Source: Raffaelea ambrosiae
Lineage: Eukaryota; Ascomycota; Sordariomycetes; Ophiostomatales; Ophiostomataceae
Direction: 5' to 3'
DNA: 64,000 nucleotides
Assembly (NCBI GenBank): GCA_002778195.1
Contig: PCDI01000009.1
Coordinates: forward strand, 708,725 to 772,724
Both the position numbers and the translations under genes were made by a program. The notes beneath the pieces are model-generated. The model was given only the letters and a program-made list of their open reading frames with translations, was not told where the DNA came from and did no database searches. Of the stretch, positions 35,134 through 48,500 are shown piece after piece; position 1 is the stretch's first letter; every line of letters starts with the position of its first letter.

Positions 35134-37514
35134 GGCTGGATTGTGTGTAAGATTCAATGGGAAGGGCAAAAAATGAAGATGTAAGGGAAAGGAAGTGGCA
35201 GGGTTTGACTGGATTGTGTGGCTTTGTGCAGAGATGTGTGTTAATGCCGGTGTAAGTCCGTTCTAGGAAGGAGCGTACACCAGGACAGAAGAGAGGTGAG
35301 AGAAACACAGTGAGGAAAGACAGATCGAGTTGTGTCTTGCTTAGGCAGATGAGGAGAGGAGAGAGAGGGAAGGAAGGAAGGAGGAAGGGAAGCAGTCTAC
35401 TTCAATTCGACAGGAGGAGCCCAAAGAGGAAGTCACGACCCACGACGCCGGAGAGGATAAGCGGAAGGCCGGCTAAGTTGGGGGGGGGAAAAGGAGGAAA
35501 GAAAGCACGAGAAAACAGGAGCACGAGAAAAGATGAGCAGACAAGGATGGAGTCTTCGTAACCATGACCACGGATGGGGTGGTTTGTCTCGGGAGAGTGG
35601 CCATGCAAAAGGGAGTAACTACTGTTCGGCTCCCCCCCCCACCCCCTGGTGATGAGGATTTCCCGGTTCGGAGCTTCGGGGTTGCATGGCCACTTGCCCA
35701 TTTTGTTTCCGTTCTACGGGGTAGCTTTATCGACTCTTGAGGGGGGGCGTTTTTTTTGTTGCTTGTTGGCTTACACCGGCCAGCTATTCCCCGTTCTGAA
35801 ACAAGCTTGCTTGACAGCTGCCAACACCCACCAGAGAGGGTGCCACTGTCTTACATAGTACGCGAGCGCTCTAGCTTCTTGGGGCTCTTTCAGTTGCTGT
35901 GTCTTCCATTCAGAAAGCGCACACAGCCCGGTACATCGTGTAAAGAGTTTTCTCTCCATGGTCTCAATTGTCACCGTAATTTGGTCATGGTCAAGTGCCG
36001 TGAGAAGACTCAAAACTGCCGACCTTTTTTTGTTGCCCCAGTGCAGACCAATTGAGTAATTCCAGCCCATGTGTGCCATTTGTGGACAAGGGGGCCTCCG
36101 GGGGTCCCATTGGCATGCATAGCTCAAAATGATTTCCAGTTTTTCATCGTGTTGGCCCACGAAAGCCTTGCCCTGGTGACCATCAAAAACCACCAAAACC
36201 ATCAAAACCATTGACGGCGCGGATAACCGGCGGCTTGGCCGAGACGGCAAAGAGGCTATGCGGTTAACAGGCTATGCGGCAACACGGCTTCAGTCACAGA
36301 AATCAGCGAATCAGAGGTCGCCAATGGCCGGGCCGAGTGGAGTCTGATCCCATCGGCACCGACGGGGTGGATAACAACATGCGCACGGGGGCGGTAATGT
36401 GGTGCTGTGGTGCGGTTTCTGGGGGAAGAATCCGGGGGATTGGGAGACCAGATCAAGGCACTTTCTTTTTTCTGCTTTCTTTTTATTTTCTCGTTATTAC
36501 GGGGCTTCTTCGTTTGTCCCTTCCCTCCTGCTTTCAGGCCTGTCCTACCTTATCTCACATAGCAAGATTCACGCCAACACAAGGCCTCTTTGCCTAGTTA
36601 ACGTGATATTGCCACAGATCTCTCTCGAAACAGCGGCCTCACACTCTCGGAGCTCACATGGTATCATTCTTGTTTGCATGATTCTTCTCCAGCTCGCCAA
36701 TTCCCAATATTATCTTGGTTTTTTTTTTTTTTTTTTTTTTTTTTTCAACGGCACATTTTTCTATACCTTTTTTTTGTCTATCTTTGTCTGGCTTTGTCTG
36801 ACGTAAAGCCGTTTCTGTCATCCCTTGCGTACTTTTTTTGCTTGTTTGTTTATTTAATCTGATTTTTTTTTTGGCTCGCCCGTTTTTTTTTCTTCTTTTT
36901 TTCGGTCGACTCACCGTTGATCGTTCGACCTACCCAGACACATCACACAGACCGTTCCCCCCCCCCCCCCTCTTATGTTTGTCTGGAGCGCCTCGTGAGA
37001 ACCTGTGGAGGGCGTGGACAAATGTGTGTGGGATGGTGTCCGGCAAACAGCCCAGTTGCTCGGCTCTGACCTTTTCTTCACGCCCCCCGGCTCGCTCACA
37101 CCCCCCTCCCCCCCCCTTCTATTTCCTTCCCCGGCCCCACAAGATCTTCATCCTTGCCAGCCGAGGACGGAACCGTTTGTCGACGTGACAATAATCCAGA
37201 AGGAGACAAGACGAGGAGAAGAGGAATACGGAGAGACTAGAGCCCCCTGCTCGTGTCCTGGGGAACGTGCATATATGGTGACATGGTCCCGAACTCTTTC
37301 CACGAACATTCATCTACCACTTCGACACCTGCCAACAAAGCCAAGGGTTACATGCCCACAGCATTCCCTTCTGGTTCTTCTTTCCTTCACTTTGTCACCT
37401 CTTTTGTCTTTGTTGTGTTGTTCCTTTTCTCTCTTCTCTTTACTATCGCCCCTTTCCTTAACACAAGAAACTTCCCCCAACTGAAGCCTCAGGCTGAAGC
37501 CTGCTTAACTGGCT
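35134..37514. other. Divergent 2.4 kb region between AnmK and sugar transporter
   Basis: No gene is recognised. It contains a 27-base T run at 36719-36745, a C run near 36957-36970 and a pyrimidine-rich final 150 bases before the transporter start. Confidence 0.55.
36719..36745 (+). repeat. 27-base poly(T) run
   Basis: An uninterrupted T tract in the divergent promoter region. T tracts of this kind are common nucleosome-poor promoter elements. Confidence 0.85.
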
Positions 37515-39542
37515 ATGGGCTTTACCACATTCTGGAAGAGGCTGTCGCCTCGCCAGCTCAACATTGCCATCCAGACGTTCTCGTTGATCAGCATTTTCTT
37601 TGAGGGCTATGATCAGGGTGTAATGGGCGGCGTAAATTCGGCACCAAGATACGTCAAAGAGGTCGGCATCGGCCTCCCGGACGGTACTGTCACCAACACT
37701 GTCCACCAGGGTGGTATTGTCTCTGTGTACTACCTGGGCTGCATCTTTGGCTGCTTTGCCGGTGGCTGGGCCGCTGATCGTATTGGCCGAATCAATGGGT
37801 AAGTCGTTCTTGTTATTGATCCCGGCCTCCTGTTCCCCCTTTCATCAGTGTTCCTGTGCCTGTGTCCGAATGTGTTCCCGGACTCAAGCCTGCGTCTTTT
37901 TCCTGTCTTGGCCGTTTTTCTGTTGTATCTTGACCAGTCCAGCATTTGTTTGGGGTTTCTTACCGAGAGTTTGATTCCTTCTCGGCGATTGATGTTGTTG
38001 CCATCTATTTTGTTTCCCGGGAGGGGAAGTCAATCAATTCCTTCTTCTTTCTTTTCTATCTTTTTTGAACCCCCTTTGTGTTTTGTTTTGCTCTGGTTTT
38101 CTCTTGTCAGAATCTTTGTTACTCACATTTCTGTCAGCCTCTTTATATCTGCCATCTTTTCTCTCATCGGCGGTGCTTTGCAGGCCGCCTCCCAGTCGAG
38201 CAACTTCATCATTGTGGCTCGTGTGATCACTGGCATTGGCACTGGCGCCCTGACCGGCATCACGCCCGTTCTCGTGTCCGAAACATCCACAGCCAAGCAC
38301 CGTGGCGGCTTCCTGGGCTATGTGTTCATTGCCAACTACCTGGGCATCTCGCTTGCCTATTGGATCTCCTTTGGGCTGGCCTTCCTCGACGGCGGCTACT
38401 CCGACGTTCGCTGGCGGTTCCTGCTGGCCTTCCAGTGCTTCCCGGCGATTCTGCTGTTAGTCGGCGTGCGGTTCCTGCCCGACAGTCCACGGTATCTTGC
38501 CTCTGTGGGCCGCCTGGATGATGCCCGGGAAGTGCTAGAGCACGTGCGTGGCAGCTACAACGCCGAGGTGGAACACGAATTCCGGGAGATTGTCGCCGTA
38601 GCCGAGGGGAGCCAGAAGAGCTCGCCTCTTCAGTTTGCCAAAATCCTGGCCGGCCGCGGCGGCAAGCCCAACAGCCACCTGGGACGGCGTGCCTGGCTCT
38701 GTTTGATTTTGCAGATCATGGCGTCGTGGACCGGCATCACGGCGGTGACGGCCTACTCGCCGGTGCTGTTGTCCGCGGCCGGCTACGCTAGCCTGAAGCA
38801 GAACGGCCTGGCTGGCGGCCTTAACACCGTTGGAATCGTGGGCACGATCATCAGTGCGCAGATTGTAGACCGCTTGGGCCGGCGCAAGTGTCTCATGGGC
38901 GGTGCGTTTGGCTTGTTTGTGGTCAACCTCATCGCCGCGAGCGTGTACGAGGGTTCCCGACACAACCCGGAAAAAGCGGCGCAGTTTGCTCCTGCAGCGG
39001 TGACCATGCTGTTCCTGTTCAATATTTGCTATGCGGCCACATGGGGCACGGTGGCGTTCCTGATCCCGACGGAGGTCTGGTCGTCGGACATGCGGGCTCA
39101 GGGCAACGGCTTTGGCATCACCGGTTGGGCAATTGGCGTTGGCTGGACCACGTTGGTCAACCCGATCATGTTCAGCAACATTGAGAGCCGCACATACTTC
39201 CTCTTTGCCGGCCTGAACCTGCTCTGGATTCCCATTATCTATTTGTGTAAGTATTTTCCACGTTGTGGCTAGGTGGTGTCATACTGGTCTTGGTCCCCCC
39301 CCCCCCCCCCCCCTGGTTGTCTCCTTGTACAGGGGAGCTAACATGCTCAAGTCTACCCCGAAACGGCGAACCGGTCGCTCGAATCCATTGACGCTCTCTT
39401 CTCGACCAAAAGCCCATTCAACTGGGCCATGGAAAAGGCCTACCACGAACACGGCGACGTCCTGGCGGAGCACCCTGTGTCGGACCGCTCGATCATGGAG
39501 CACAGCGAGCCAAAGGAGCACGAGACGAGTGGCGAGGTGTGA
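37515..39542 (+). CDS. MFS monosaccharide (hexose/pentose) transporter
   Basis: This is a plasma-membrane sugar/H+ symporter of the major facilitator sugar-porter family. Three exons (37515-37798, 38138-39246, 39352-39542) give 527 residues. Intron 1 is unusually long (339 bp) and splices GRIN-G to LFISAIFSLIGGALQ at phase 2. Intron 2 (105 bp) restores IPIIYL-F-YPETANRSLE but needs the rare acceptor AAG. The CAG 19 bases upstream would shift the frame and lose the motif. Family signatures are EGYDQGVMGGV in TM1, DRIGR in loop 2-3, PDSPRYL after TM6, the DRLGRRK repeat in loop 8-9 and PETANRSLE after TM12. Twelve membrane spans fit. The C-terminal tail is charged (HSEPKEHETSGEV). The exact sugar cannot be told from sequence alone. 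Confidence 0.93.
39295..39313 (+). repeat. 19-base poly(C) run in transporter intron 2
   Basis: An uninterrupted C tract about 38 bases before the intron acceptor of the sugar transporter. It lies in non-coding DNA, so length errors would not affect the product. Confidence 0.85.
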
Positions 39543-42500
39543 AGGCCGCGAGGAATCAAACAAACACAGGAGACATGCTCATACAGAGTCATGTCCTGTA
39601 TCAGTAGAAAAAAGTTGCATAGCCCTTGTTATGTGTATATCCACCAATTTAATCATCGTCACTGGAAACTGTTTTCTGCAAAGACGGGCATGCAAGGTTC
39701 TCGGAGACAAGCAGTTGTTTCGGGCCGCAACACAATCCCGTTCGCGGCTTGAACAAACAGAGTCGCGTAGAAGAAAGTATGCCACTTCTTTGTTTAATCG
39801 TTGCATTGCGCATAACGAGGCCCATCGCGCACGTAATAACTAGAGGGTGGCTGTCCGCGTGCGATTCAAGCACGGCTGTTGTGATATCCCACGTGACCCG
39901 TTTCTCTGTCTTAGATACCTTGTTAGGCAATTTGCAGGATTGTGGTATCACGGTGGGAGCCACCAATTCTCAATCGGGGTTCTTTCTTTCTTTTTTTTTT
40001 TTTTCCTTTGCCGTGTGTACCCACCGAGTGCAATTGGAATCCCTCGCAGGGAGAGAGCACTTCCTTCGCAGCACTGGAGCGAAGAACAAGAGAAATGAAA
40101 GAAGGCTGCATGCTTTGTGCTTGGCACGGCTAGCTCCCTTGTTGTCTCCCTGCTGCCGCAGTGCGTGCCAGCGTTTCGTGATGGCCCATCATCGTTGTTT
40201 CTATTTCTGGCTCTTGGAAAGGGCGACATGTCTCGATTCTGTGCCGCGATTCTGTCTGGTTTTCATCGACCAGGGGTTGGCAGCAAGGACGGCGTCCTGC
40301 GAGGCCGCTTTCGACCAGCTGCTCGTTTTGGCCTGCTCTTAAGAACCACACACAACAAGGGGGCACAAGAGGAGCACAATCCGATTGCCGCGTACAAGCA
40401 CGGAAGCAGTAAGCACAACAGGGCTGATCCACCGACCAGACAACCCCGTGCTGTCAGCTGCACGCTCGACACTTCAACACTTACTTGCCGGCGTCCTGAA
40501 ACAGGATCCGGTTCGGCAACAGGACAAACGTGTTTGAAGCGCCGCACACTGCAGATGACTGAGTCTCCGAGTAACTACACAAGCAAACCTCGACAGACAG
40601 GAAGTGAGGGCTCTCACCCACATTCTGTTCTCAATTCTGTCCCCCAGAGGTCCAAGACGCGTGGGGGCTCACCCAACAGATTGTTCAGATCGGGGAGGGG
40701 AAGGACAGTTGCAATGCATTCGCACTCGAAGAAACGGTGAGAGAAAGAGGGGGGGAGACGGCTCAGGACGGCCATGCAGGAGGAGCGGCTGGCCAGCAGA
40801 TTGGTCACAAAATTGACGTCCATTGTGCTTCTCGGATTTTCGCGCCTCTCTGTAACTTTCTGCGACTTGTTCTGGATTTTTTCTTGAGACCTTTTTGGCC
40901 ATTCGACCATTTCGGACAGTTTTTCTATTTCGTTCCTCTTCGCGGTCGCTTTCGTCCTTCCTGCTCTTCCTTCCCTTTCTGTCGTCTTCTTGCCTTCGTG
41001 CCTTCCTTCCACACCATCCCTTAGCACCGCCGCGCCTTCCATTTACTTCCTTGACTGGCTTGCATGGCGTGCGGTGACCCCCTTGCTGCATCGCTCCTGC
41101 CTTCTCCTTTTTTGCATGATATCAAATTTTCCCGTTGGGCGGTCGGCACAGCCTGCCTGAGGGGCAGGCTGCAGGCTTGGGAAAGAAGACAACGAGTGGC
41201 AGGCACCAAAAGGGGGGCTGCCGCGGCTGGCGCACAGGACAGCAGGGCAGTTGCATGGCAGATGGACGGGAAAGCGCGCCAGCCACAAACTGGCTACACC
41301 TGGGCTTGTCTCCAGCTCTACTTTCCTAGTCGAGACGTGTTGCAGCCCATAACCCCGGGGTGTCTGGCAAGGCCCGGCACTTGTACTGTGTCGTGCTTCC
41401 CTTGTGTTTGGTGTCCTCGTAATTTGCCTACATATCTGTAGCTGGCCTCTTGCCCACCAAGGCACGGCGATTTCAGAGATTGACTCGCAGGTCTTGGAAG
41501 GTCTCCGCGTCCTTCACCGTCCGACCGTCTTGCATTGCGCGATGGTCTTGAGGTCTCGCCCTCGTCGTCGTCCTCGAGTCTCGTGCAGCGTTAACTAGCT
41601 CGCCGACCAAAAAACCGAAGCCAACACGGGTTAGTGCCACTTCTCCCCACACACACCTTCCCCCCTCCTGTTGAACCCGTCTCCTCTCTTTTTTTCACTG
41701 TCTTCCATGCTGGGTCGCCTTGCCTATCCTGCGCACAAAGTAGTATCCGCCTGCGGTTCTGGCGCTGCCCCCCCCCGTCTTCGCCCCCCCTAAATCCACC
41801 GTGACCGCCTTTCCTATCCGAGGTTAGAGTGCGAACGTCTCTACCCGCTTCGACCTTTCTGCATCGAGTGAAGGGGCATCGGCAAAAAACCAACAGGGTC
41901 TCCTGGCGAGCCAGCCCTGGGTCCCAGTCAGGAAAGGAGGCCTTGCTCAAGGGGGCAAAGGGGCAGGGGAAACATCCATGGTGTCGGAGTGGCTCCCTGA
42001 TAACGCCTGCCACCAGACTCGCCAGGCCTGCCAGACCGTTGATACGTGGTGAGTGAATCAATTTCCTTTTTCGGCCTTTGAGCCTCGGTCCTGGCCCGGC
42101 CAACTGTGCTTTTGGCAACAGGGGGTTTTGTTCTTTCTGCTCTTTGTTCTGCGTCTTTCTGTGTCTTCACTTTGGGTCTTCTGCTTGTCCGCGCCCCAGT
42201 CCACACCGTACAGTATCTCCGCCATCTGGTTCGTTCCTCACCGACTCATGCACGGAATGCTGCTGGGGTGAAAGGAAAAAGAAACAACTACGATACCACC
42301 GCGACTAGAAAAAGTAGTCGGCTCCAGCACGAAACGATCAGAGGAGAAATAGCCAAACCCTCCAACCAACTGCCCAATATCCACCCAGACTACCCCGTAG
42401 TTCGACGGAGACGCATGTCCCATTGATGATGTCCCATTTATTTGCTGTACTACGAGCACAGGCAAGATACATGCATGAGCACCGTCGTCGTCCTTGCAGA

Positions 42501-45500
42501 TATCCAACACAGCATCTTGCCGATATCTCACATCGTACTCTGTCTTTTTGCAATCGCTGTCTGCCAGCAATATGCGTGTTTCTGCTGGCCTAGCCCTGTT
42601 TGGAGCGTTGCATTTCGTGCTCATCTCTCTGCTCTCGTCTGTGCAGAGAGACTGGACTGAACGAACTGACCACAGCTTCAAACTCATCTTCGATACTCTC
42701 CCCCCCCCTTCACCTCCACTCCTTCCCCCCGTCCCGCCAAATCACACGCCATTGCAACCCAACCCTCGTTCCCTCTTGCAATTTCCCCCCCTTCATCGCT
42801 ACACAGTGTTCGTAGACCAAGGCGCCAACACCATGGGGTCATTCCGTCCCTTTGTCTCGCGTCCTTGGGCCTTTCACACCGGACCACAGAGGAGAAGGGT
42901 GCCTCCCACAGACAGGCGCCTCCTGTTCGCAGACGACACTACGAGCAATACTACGAGTATGTGGGTGTGCTCCCCCCCAAACGTGAGTTTTCGCACTCCG
43001 GCTGCACGACCCATCGACTATTTTCAAGCCAAGCCGAGCCAATTCGAGCCAACCGCCTGGTCTGCTTCGGCCTCCACTTGCATGTACTATGTATCTTACC
43101 GGGTACATATGCATGTATTTGCCATGTACGAGGATACTATGTACATGTGTGAGTTACATATACGAGTACATGCTCCTACACTGCAAGATACCTCGTTGGA
43201 TATCTTACATAGCACTTGCTCGTCAATGCTCTTACAGGCAAGGATCACTGCGAGACCCGCCTCATTTCCCAGCTCCCGCATAGCAGACAACTCACTGATC
43301 CGAGCGCCTGGACGCTGCCATCCAGATTGGTACGATTGAGAGCACCTCACATGTGCTGCCCAGTGTTATTGTCCCCAGCCTTGCCAGGACAGGCAAGAGA
43401 GGTAGTGCTTGATTCCACTCAAACCTTTACCCATCTGCAGACCCCTCGCCCGGGCAGCACCGCACAACCCCAACGGGACGTGGACGGCCAGAAAAAGCAA
43501 CGAAGATGCACATCTGGGGGCAATGTATCTTGCCGTGTATGTATCTTACTATGCATGAATGTACTACTCGTATGTACTCGTACTCATCTTCTCGTCATCT
43601 GCTCCCCCTTCCCTTCCCCAAGCACGCCTGCTGCGATGGACCCGATTTTCCGCCTAATGCTAACGGTGCTTCCAGTCTGCACTAAGGTCCATCGCTATCA
43701 ATTGGGTGGATGCAAGGACGGGGTACACGCCACAACCAGAGTACCTTGTCCACCCCCTGTCGGTCCTCTTCTGTCCCCCCCCCCGGTCTCCGCTATGGTT
43801 ATCAATGCTAATCTCCCCCTCAAGTGGCGGAAAGGCAATCGATAGTCTGCTTCTCCCACGGCCGATGCATACTGATGAGTGAGATGGACGGGATTCCCTC
43901 CAACTCGAGGGTGGACAGCGCAGAAAAGGCCAAACAACCAGAGACCCTCCTGTGGGTTTGCTCAGTGGACACTGTCTTCAGCCCTGAGTCCCATTGGTTC
44001 CGACGCCATCCGGGGGCCTTCCCTGCCACTCCATTCCTGGACCACCTCTCTTCGTCTTCCCCTTGCTTGCTTCGAGAGTGTGGGCGGGCACAAAATGGGA
44101 AAATGGGCTAGGAAGGTCGACACTGTGCGCTTCCAGCGGCACATCACACGGTATGCGCGAACGTCGGCGACGGGCTGTCTCTTCATCTTTGTCCGATGTG
44201 GTGTTGCATCTTCGCCTACGAGTACATGCATGTCCTCTTTCTCTGTCCCCTTCTGTGGCCTTCACTGGCCTTTCCCTGGCCCCTTTCCTTGTTCTCGCGC
44301 TGTGCCTCGCTCCTGTCTTGCCCACGGCAGTTCCAACAGGGGTGGTGCCAGGAAGGGGGGAACGTCGAAGGGACGCAGGGCCACAAAGCAGCAGCAGCTT
44401 GCTTTCGGCAAGTGATATCTTATCTTACACCGTGCATAGTAAGTATTCTGCAGAACGTAAGACGTTTTTCTTTTGTTCTACCAGGGTGGCTGCTATCTTA
44501 CTTTATACTACTTTCTCGAAGACGCCGTTCGCAGAACACGCACAAAAAGAAATGCATGGCTGCCCATGGTAGAAACGCACTGCACCAAGCCGCAAATCTG
44601 TTTATTTTGGTCACTGCCATAATACATACATACATAGTAGTACATAGCATTCTTTTCAACTCGCACATTCTGAACTCTTCGCTTTCCGGCTCATTCGCAC
44701 TGGGCGCCCCCCGACCCCCTCGTTTGGACGGCCCCACTTTTAGCTGCAAATTATTCATTCTTTTTTTTTTGTCTGTTCTCGCGCAGTGTGGGGCACCTGC
44801 TTTTATTATCCCTTTTATTTTTTGATTTTTTTTTTCTCTCCCCTCCGGTCACTGGAACCACGCTACCTGGGAAGGCTATTGAAGCTTTTGCAGCACTAGC
44901 CAGCTAGCCCGTTTTTGGTTGTTTTCGTTGTTCTTTTTCTTTTTTTTCTTTGTCGTTCGTCGCTTCTTGTCTCCTTTGTTGCTTCTGTTGCTTTCGTTTC
45001 TTTTGTTGCTTTTTGTTGCTCAAGTTTCTTTATTTTTTTTATACTTTTGTGCCGTTTGTGCTTATTGTGCATTAATGCTATTTACATAATGCACTATGTT
45101 CTCTCGTGTTGACTTGGGTCTGTCTGTTCCGTTGTCTCAGTCATTTCCCTTTTTGCCCACAAAAGCCTTGTTTCCGAAACGGAATGGTGCGGAGAGGAAA
45201 AAAAGAGATTGGCCGCATGGGACTCCATGGGACAGCCCTCTCTGTGCCAAACCAGGGTCGCGTATGCATCACGCCCGAAATACATACTATGAAATAAGAT
45301 ACATCCATCTGACAGGCAAATACACGGAGACTTACCAGGATCCCGGTCTCAGCAAACCAGGTTCCGCGTATGTGATACTACTCGTATGTACATGAAATTA
45401 CGAGTCATGTTCGTATCGTATCTTAGTATCTTTTTTTTTCTCTCTTTTCCACCCAGGCTTCTGCTCATCAATTTTGGGGGGGGGGGGACCCTTTTTTCAC

Positions 45501-48500
45501 GCTAGATGCACCAGCTGACAGGCAAGGGGCCTGGGCAAGCGTGGCAATCACCCGTTTCCCGCTGTGTGATATTTGTTCCGTTCTCTCTGCAGGAGGGGGT
45601 GTTTTGTGCGTACACCGTAGCATGTCTCTCTTGTCTTTCCACAGATGGACAGCCGCAGGAAGCGGGAAGTGGGAAGGGGGAGCGCACGCATTCCCAGAAC
45701 CGCTTCTCTGGAATGGCCGGTCTGCCCAGCGCAGGGCAATCGGCGGCGCATGCATGGTTCTGCTGCTACGTGAACGATGTACAAAGTATTAGCAATCGTA
45801 GCAATCTCACTATTATGTATCTTTTGTATTGTACATGTACCCGTCGTATTTATATGTGACGGGCGATACATCGACACTGTTCCAGCACAGAGGAATTCGC
45901 TCTGGTAGGCTGCATGTACGAGGACACTGACACGCAAGAAATGAGACAGCGACTCCTTCGATACAGTGCCATCTCGCCCTCTCTCCCGGCTCCCGGCGTC
46001 CGGCACCAGGACCAATTCAGTGCCCTTTAGAGGAGACTAACAAAGACGTCGCTCTCAGAAGAAAAGAAAAGAAGAAAAAACGCTACCGTCGCTGTGTGGG
46101 GCGGCCTGAAAGGCACTTGGACACCTGATGGCCAATCATCTGCAGGCGTTCCTCCTTTCAAAACTTTTCCCTCCACACACACTCGCTTCCCACCACCCAT
46201 GTCGACGCCATGCTCTGATCGCTCGCTGGTGCGGCTGGCCGCTGGTGGGTTCTCTTGGTGCATCTGGTGCCTTTCGGTAATTTTTGGTAATATTTTTTGG
46301 TGTCTTTGGGTGCCTCCTCTTGTGGTTCTTGACTTCTGTTCGTTTGCTGGCCCTCTCTTGTTCATTTCGATGTCCGCCCGCGTCTGTCAAGTACCGGTAC
46401 CTGGCGCTCTGGCATGCTGGGCCAGGGGCTTGCTGTCCTGTGAGCACTGGCCATGTATAGGCACATCCGATATAGCGACCCGCAACAGCCTCTCGCTCGT
46501 CCCCACCTTGGTGTCTTTTTTTTTTTTTTTTGGTTGCGTCTTCGCGTTTGTACCATAGTATCTTCGTTTCCCTGCTCATCTTTCTCCTCTCTTTCTCATC
46601 TGCGCATCCACCCGCCACGCCGCTATTGCATCCCTTCCTGCCCTTGTCACGTATCTCACCACCCATGTCGCCCACCCTGGTCGAACACCTTCCCCCCTTC
46701 GGCAACGCCAATCCAACCTCCCTCGCAGCCTGGATGCCTCTCCAGTCTTTGCAGTGGCTCTTCCGTCTCCAGTGGGCGCTCCTTGAGCCTCTTCTTGCCT
46801 GTCTCGCCCTTCCTCGCCCTCTATCGGTCTCTTCTCCTCCAAGCCCAATGCCTGCTGTCCACTCCCATCCTTCCGCCGCAGAGAAACTCTAAACCGCTCG
46901 CCATAACGCCCGCGCCTTTCCCTGTTCGCCCTCTGGCGCCGTGCTTCCCCCCCTCCCCGCTCTAACTGTCTTGTCTCGTCCCACGGATAATACCATGTGC
47001 GACCAGACCCAACCCCAACCAGACTTTCCATCCTCTCTCTGTCCCATTCCGCTCTTGCCACCAAACCCGATCAGTCCAGCTTGGCCCTCTTCCCTGGGAA
47101 CCACCCCCCTTCTTCGCTCCCTTCGCTGCGTCGTTGCCTCTGCGCCCGTTCCTTCCCCTCTCTGGCCTGAACACTGTGCTGGGTCCTGGCTGCGAAAGCT
47201 TAATGCTTTTTTCTTTGTCCATTCTCCTGCACTCGCCCACCGTACTATGCCCTTTTCTGCCGACCTTTAAACCGGGGTGGCAGACGCGATCCAGAAACCG
47301 TTTTTTTGCTGCTGGCCATCTACGAGTACGAGTCGTGGTACAGTGTAGTAGTAGCAACTAATGGTCGCGCGCGCGCCGTCGCGACTTCCTTGTGTGCGTC
47401 GTTGTTGGCTCGCTCCTTCCTTGCTGTTGCGTGTGCCTAGCTCTCTATCTCGTTCCTTCCTTCTTCTGCGTGTTCTAGCCTGTTATCTCGCACGTACTCG
47501 TACTATGCCATCGTGGTCCCGCCCATCCACGGCTCCGTCATCGCTGGTGCCTCTGGTGTCTTGTGTGGTTTCTGGGGTGTCTGTCTGCTGCGTTCCTTCC
47601 CGGCTGGTCGTCTGGCGCGCTGCTGTCTCTCGGGTTGCTACTTCCTAGTTTGGGTCCTGTTAGTCGTGTCTTGCTTTGCGCACTGGCGTGCTTACCCACT
47701 ACTGCTTTTCCCTGCTGCTGCGGAATCTCCAGCCGCCACCAACCTCCACCCACACACCTTCAAGCGACAGACCCTAAAAACCCACCCCCAAGAACCGCCT
47801 GTCCGGCTGCTTGGCTGGTCGCTCCTTCCTTGCTGCTGGACTGCTGCTGCCATATCCTCCCTGTCTGGGTCTCTCTTTCTGTCTTCTTCTGTCGTTCCGT
47901 CGTCGACCGTCCGCCGCGTCCGTCTTTTTTTTATTTCATTTTTTCTCTCTTTTTTTGGGGCTACTGTGGTTTTATTGTTTTATTTTTCCGCCTGTCCTCT
48001 CCTCCTCCTCGCTCGCCGCTGCCCACCTTCCCATACCCACCACGCCGTCGCCCGTTTTCATTAACTCACTTGAGCAAGAGAAAAGGGCAATCACCTCCCC
48101 CCCTTGCGCGTGCCTCAAAACCCGTCGACCTCCCTCCTTCTCAAAAAAGAAATCCGCTTTCCCCCAAATAATAATATACCTTCCCACTACCTCGCTACCC
48201 ACAACTGCCACCAAACCTGTCTCGTTCTCTTTTTCCGCATTGTCGCATCCTCCTCGCCATTTTTCTTGTTGCCCTTTTTGCCCTTTTCGCTCTTCTCAGC
48301 ACAAAACCCAAACGGTAACAGTCCCACGCGAGGCAACGACATCACTGCCCGGACAGTTGGTTCGCTTTTGTGCTTGCTTCTTTTACCGTTCAGGAACCCC
48401 TGTTTCTCAAACGGTAGGTTTTCACGCACGCCAATCCCTTGAATCTGAAATCTGCCTTGGGCCTTTCCCCTGCTTCTGCCTGCTGCTGGCTTCCAGCACC

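Noticed and set aside
40117..40740. 207-codon plus-strand frame
   Set aside because: No domain, no codon-bias contrast with other frames and no supporting context. It may be chance.
42494..43339. 281-codon plus-strand frame
   Set aside because: It crosses microsatellite-like and octamer-rich DNA. Composition is random-like, with no motif and no matching splice pattern.
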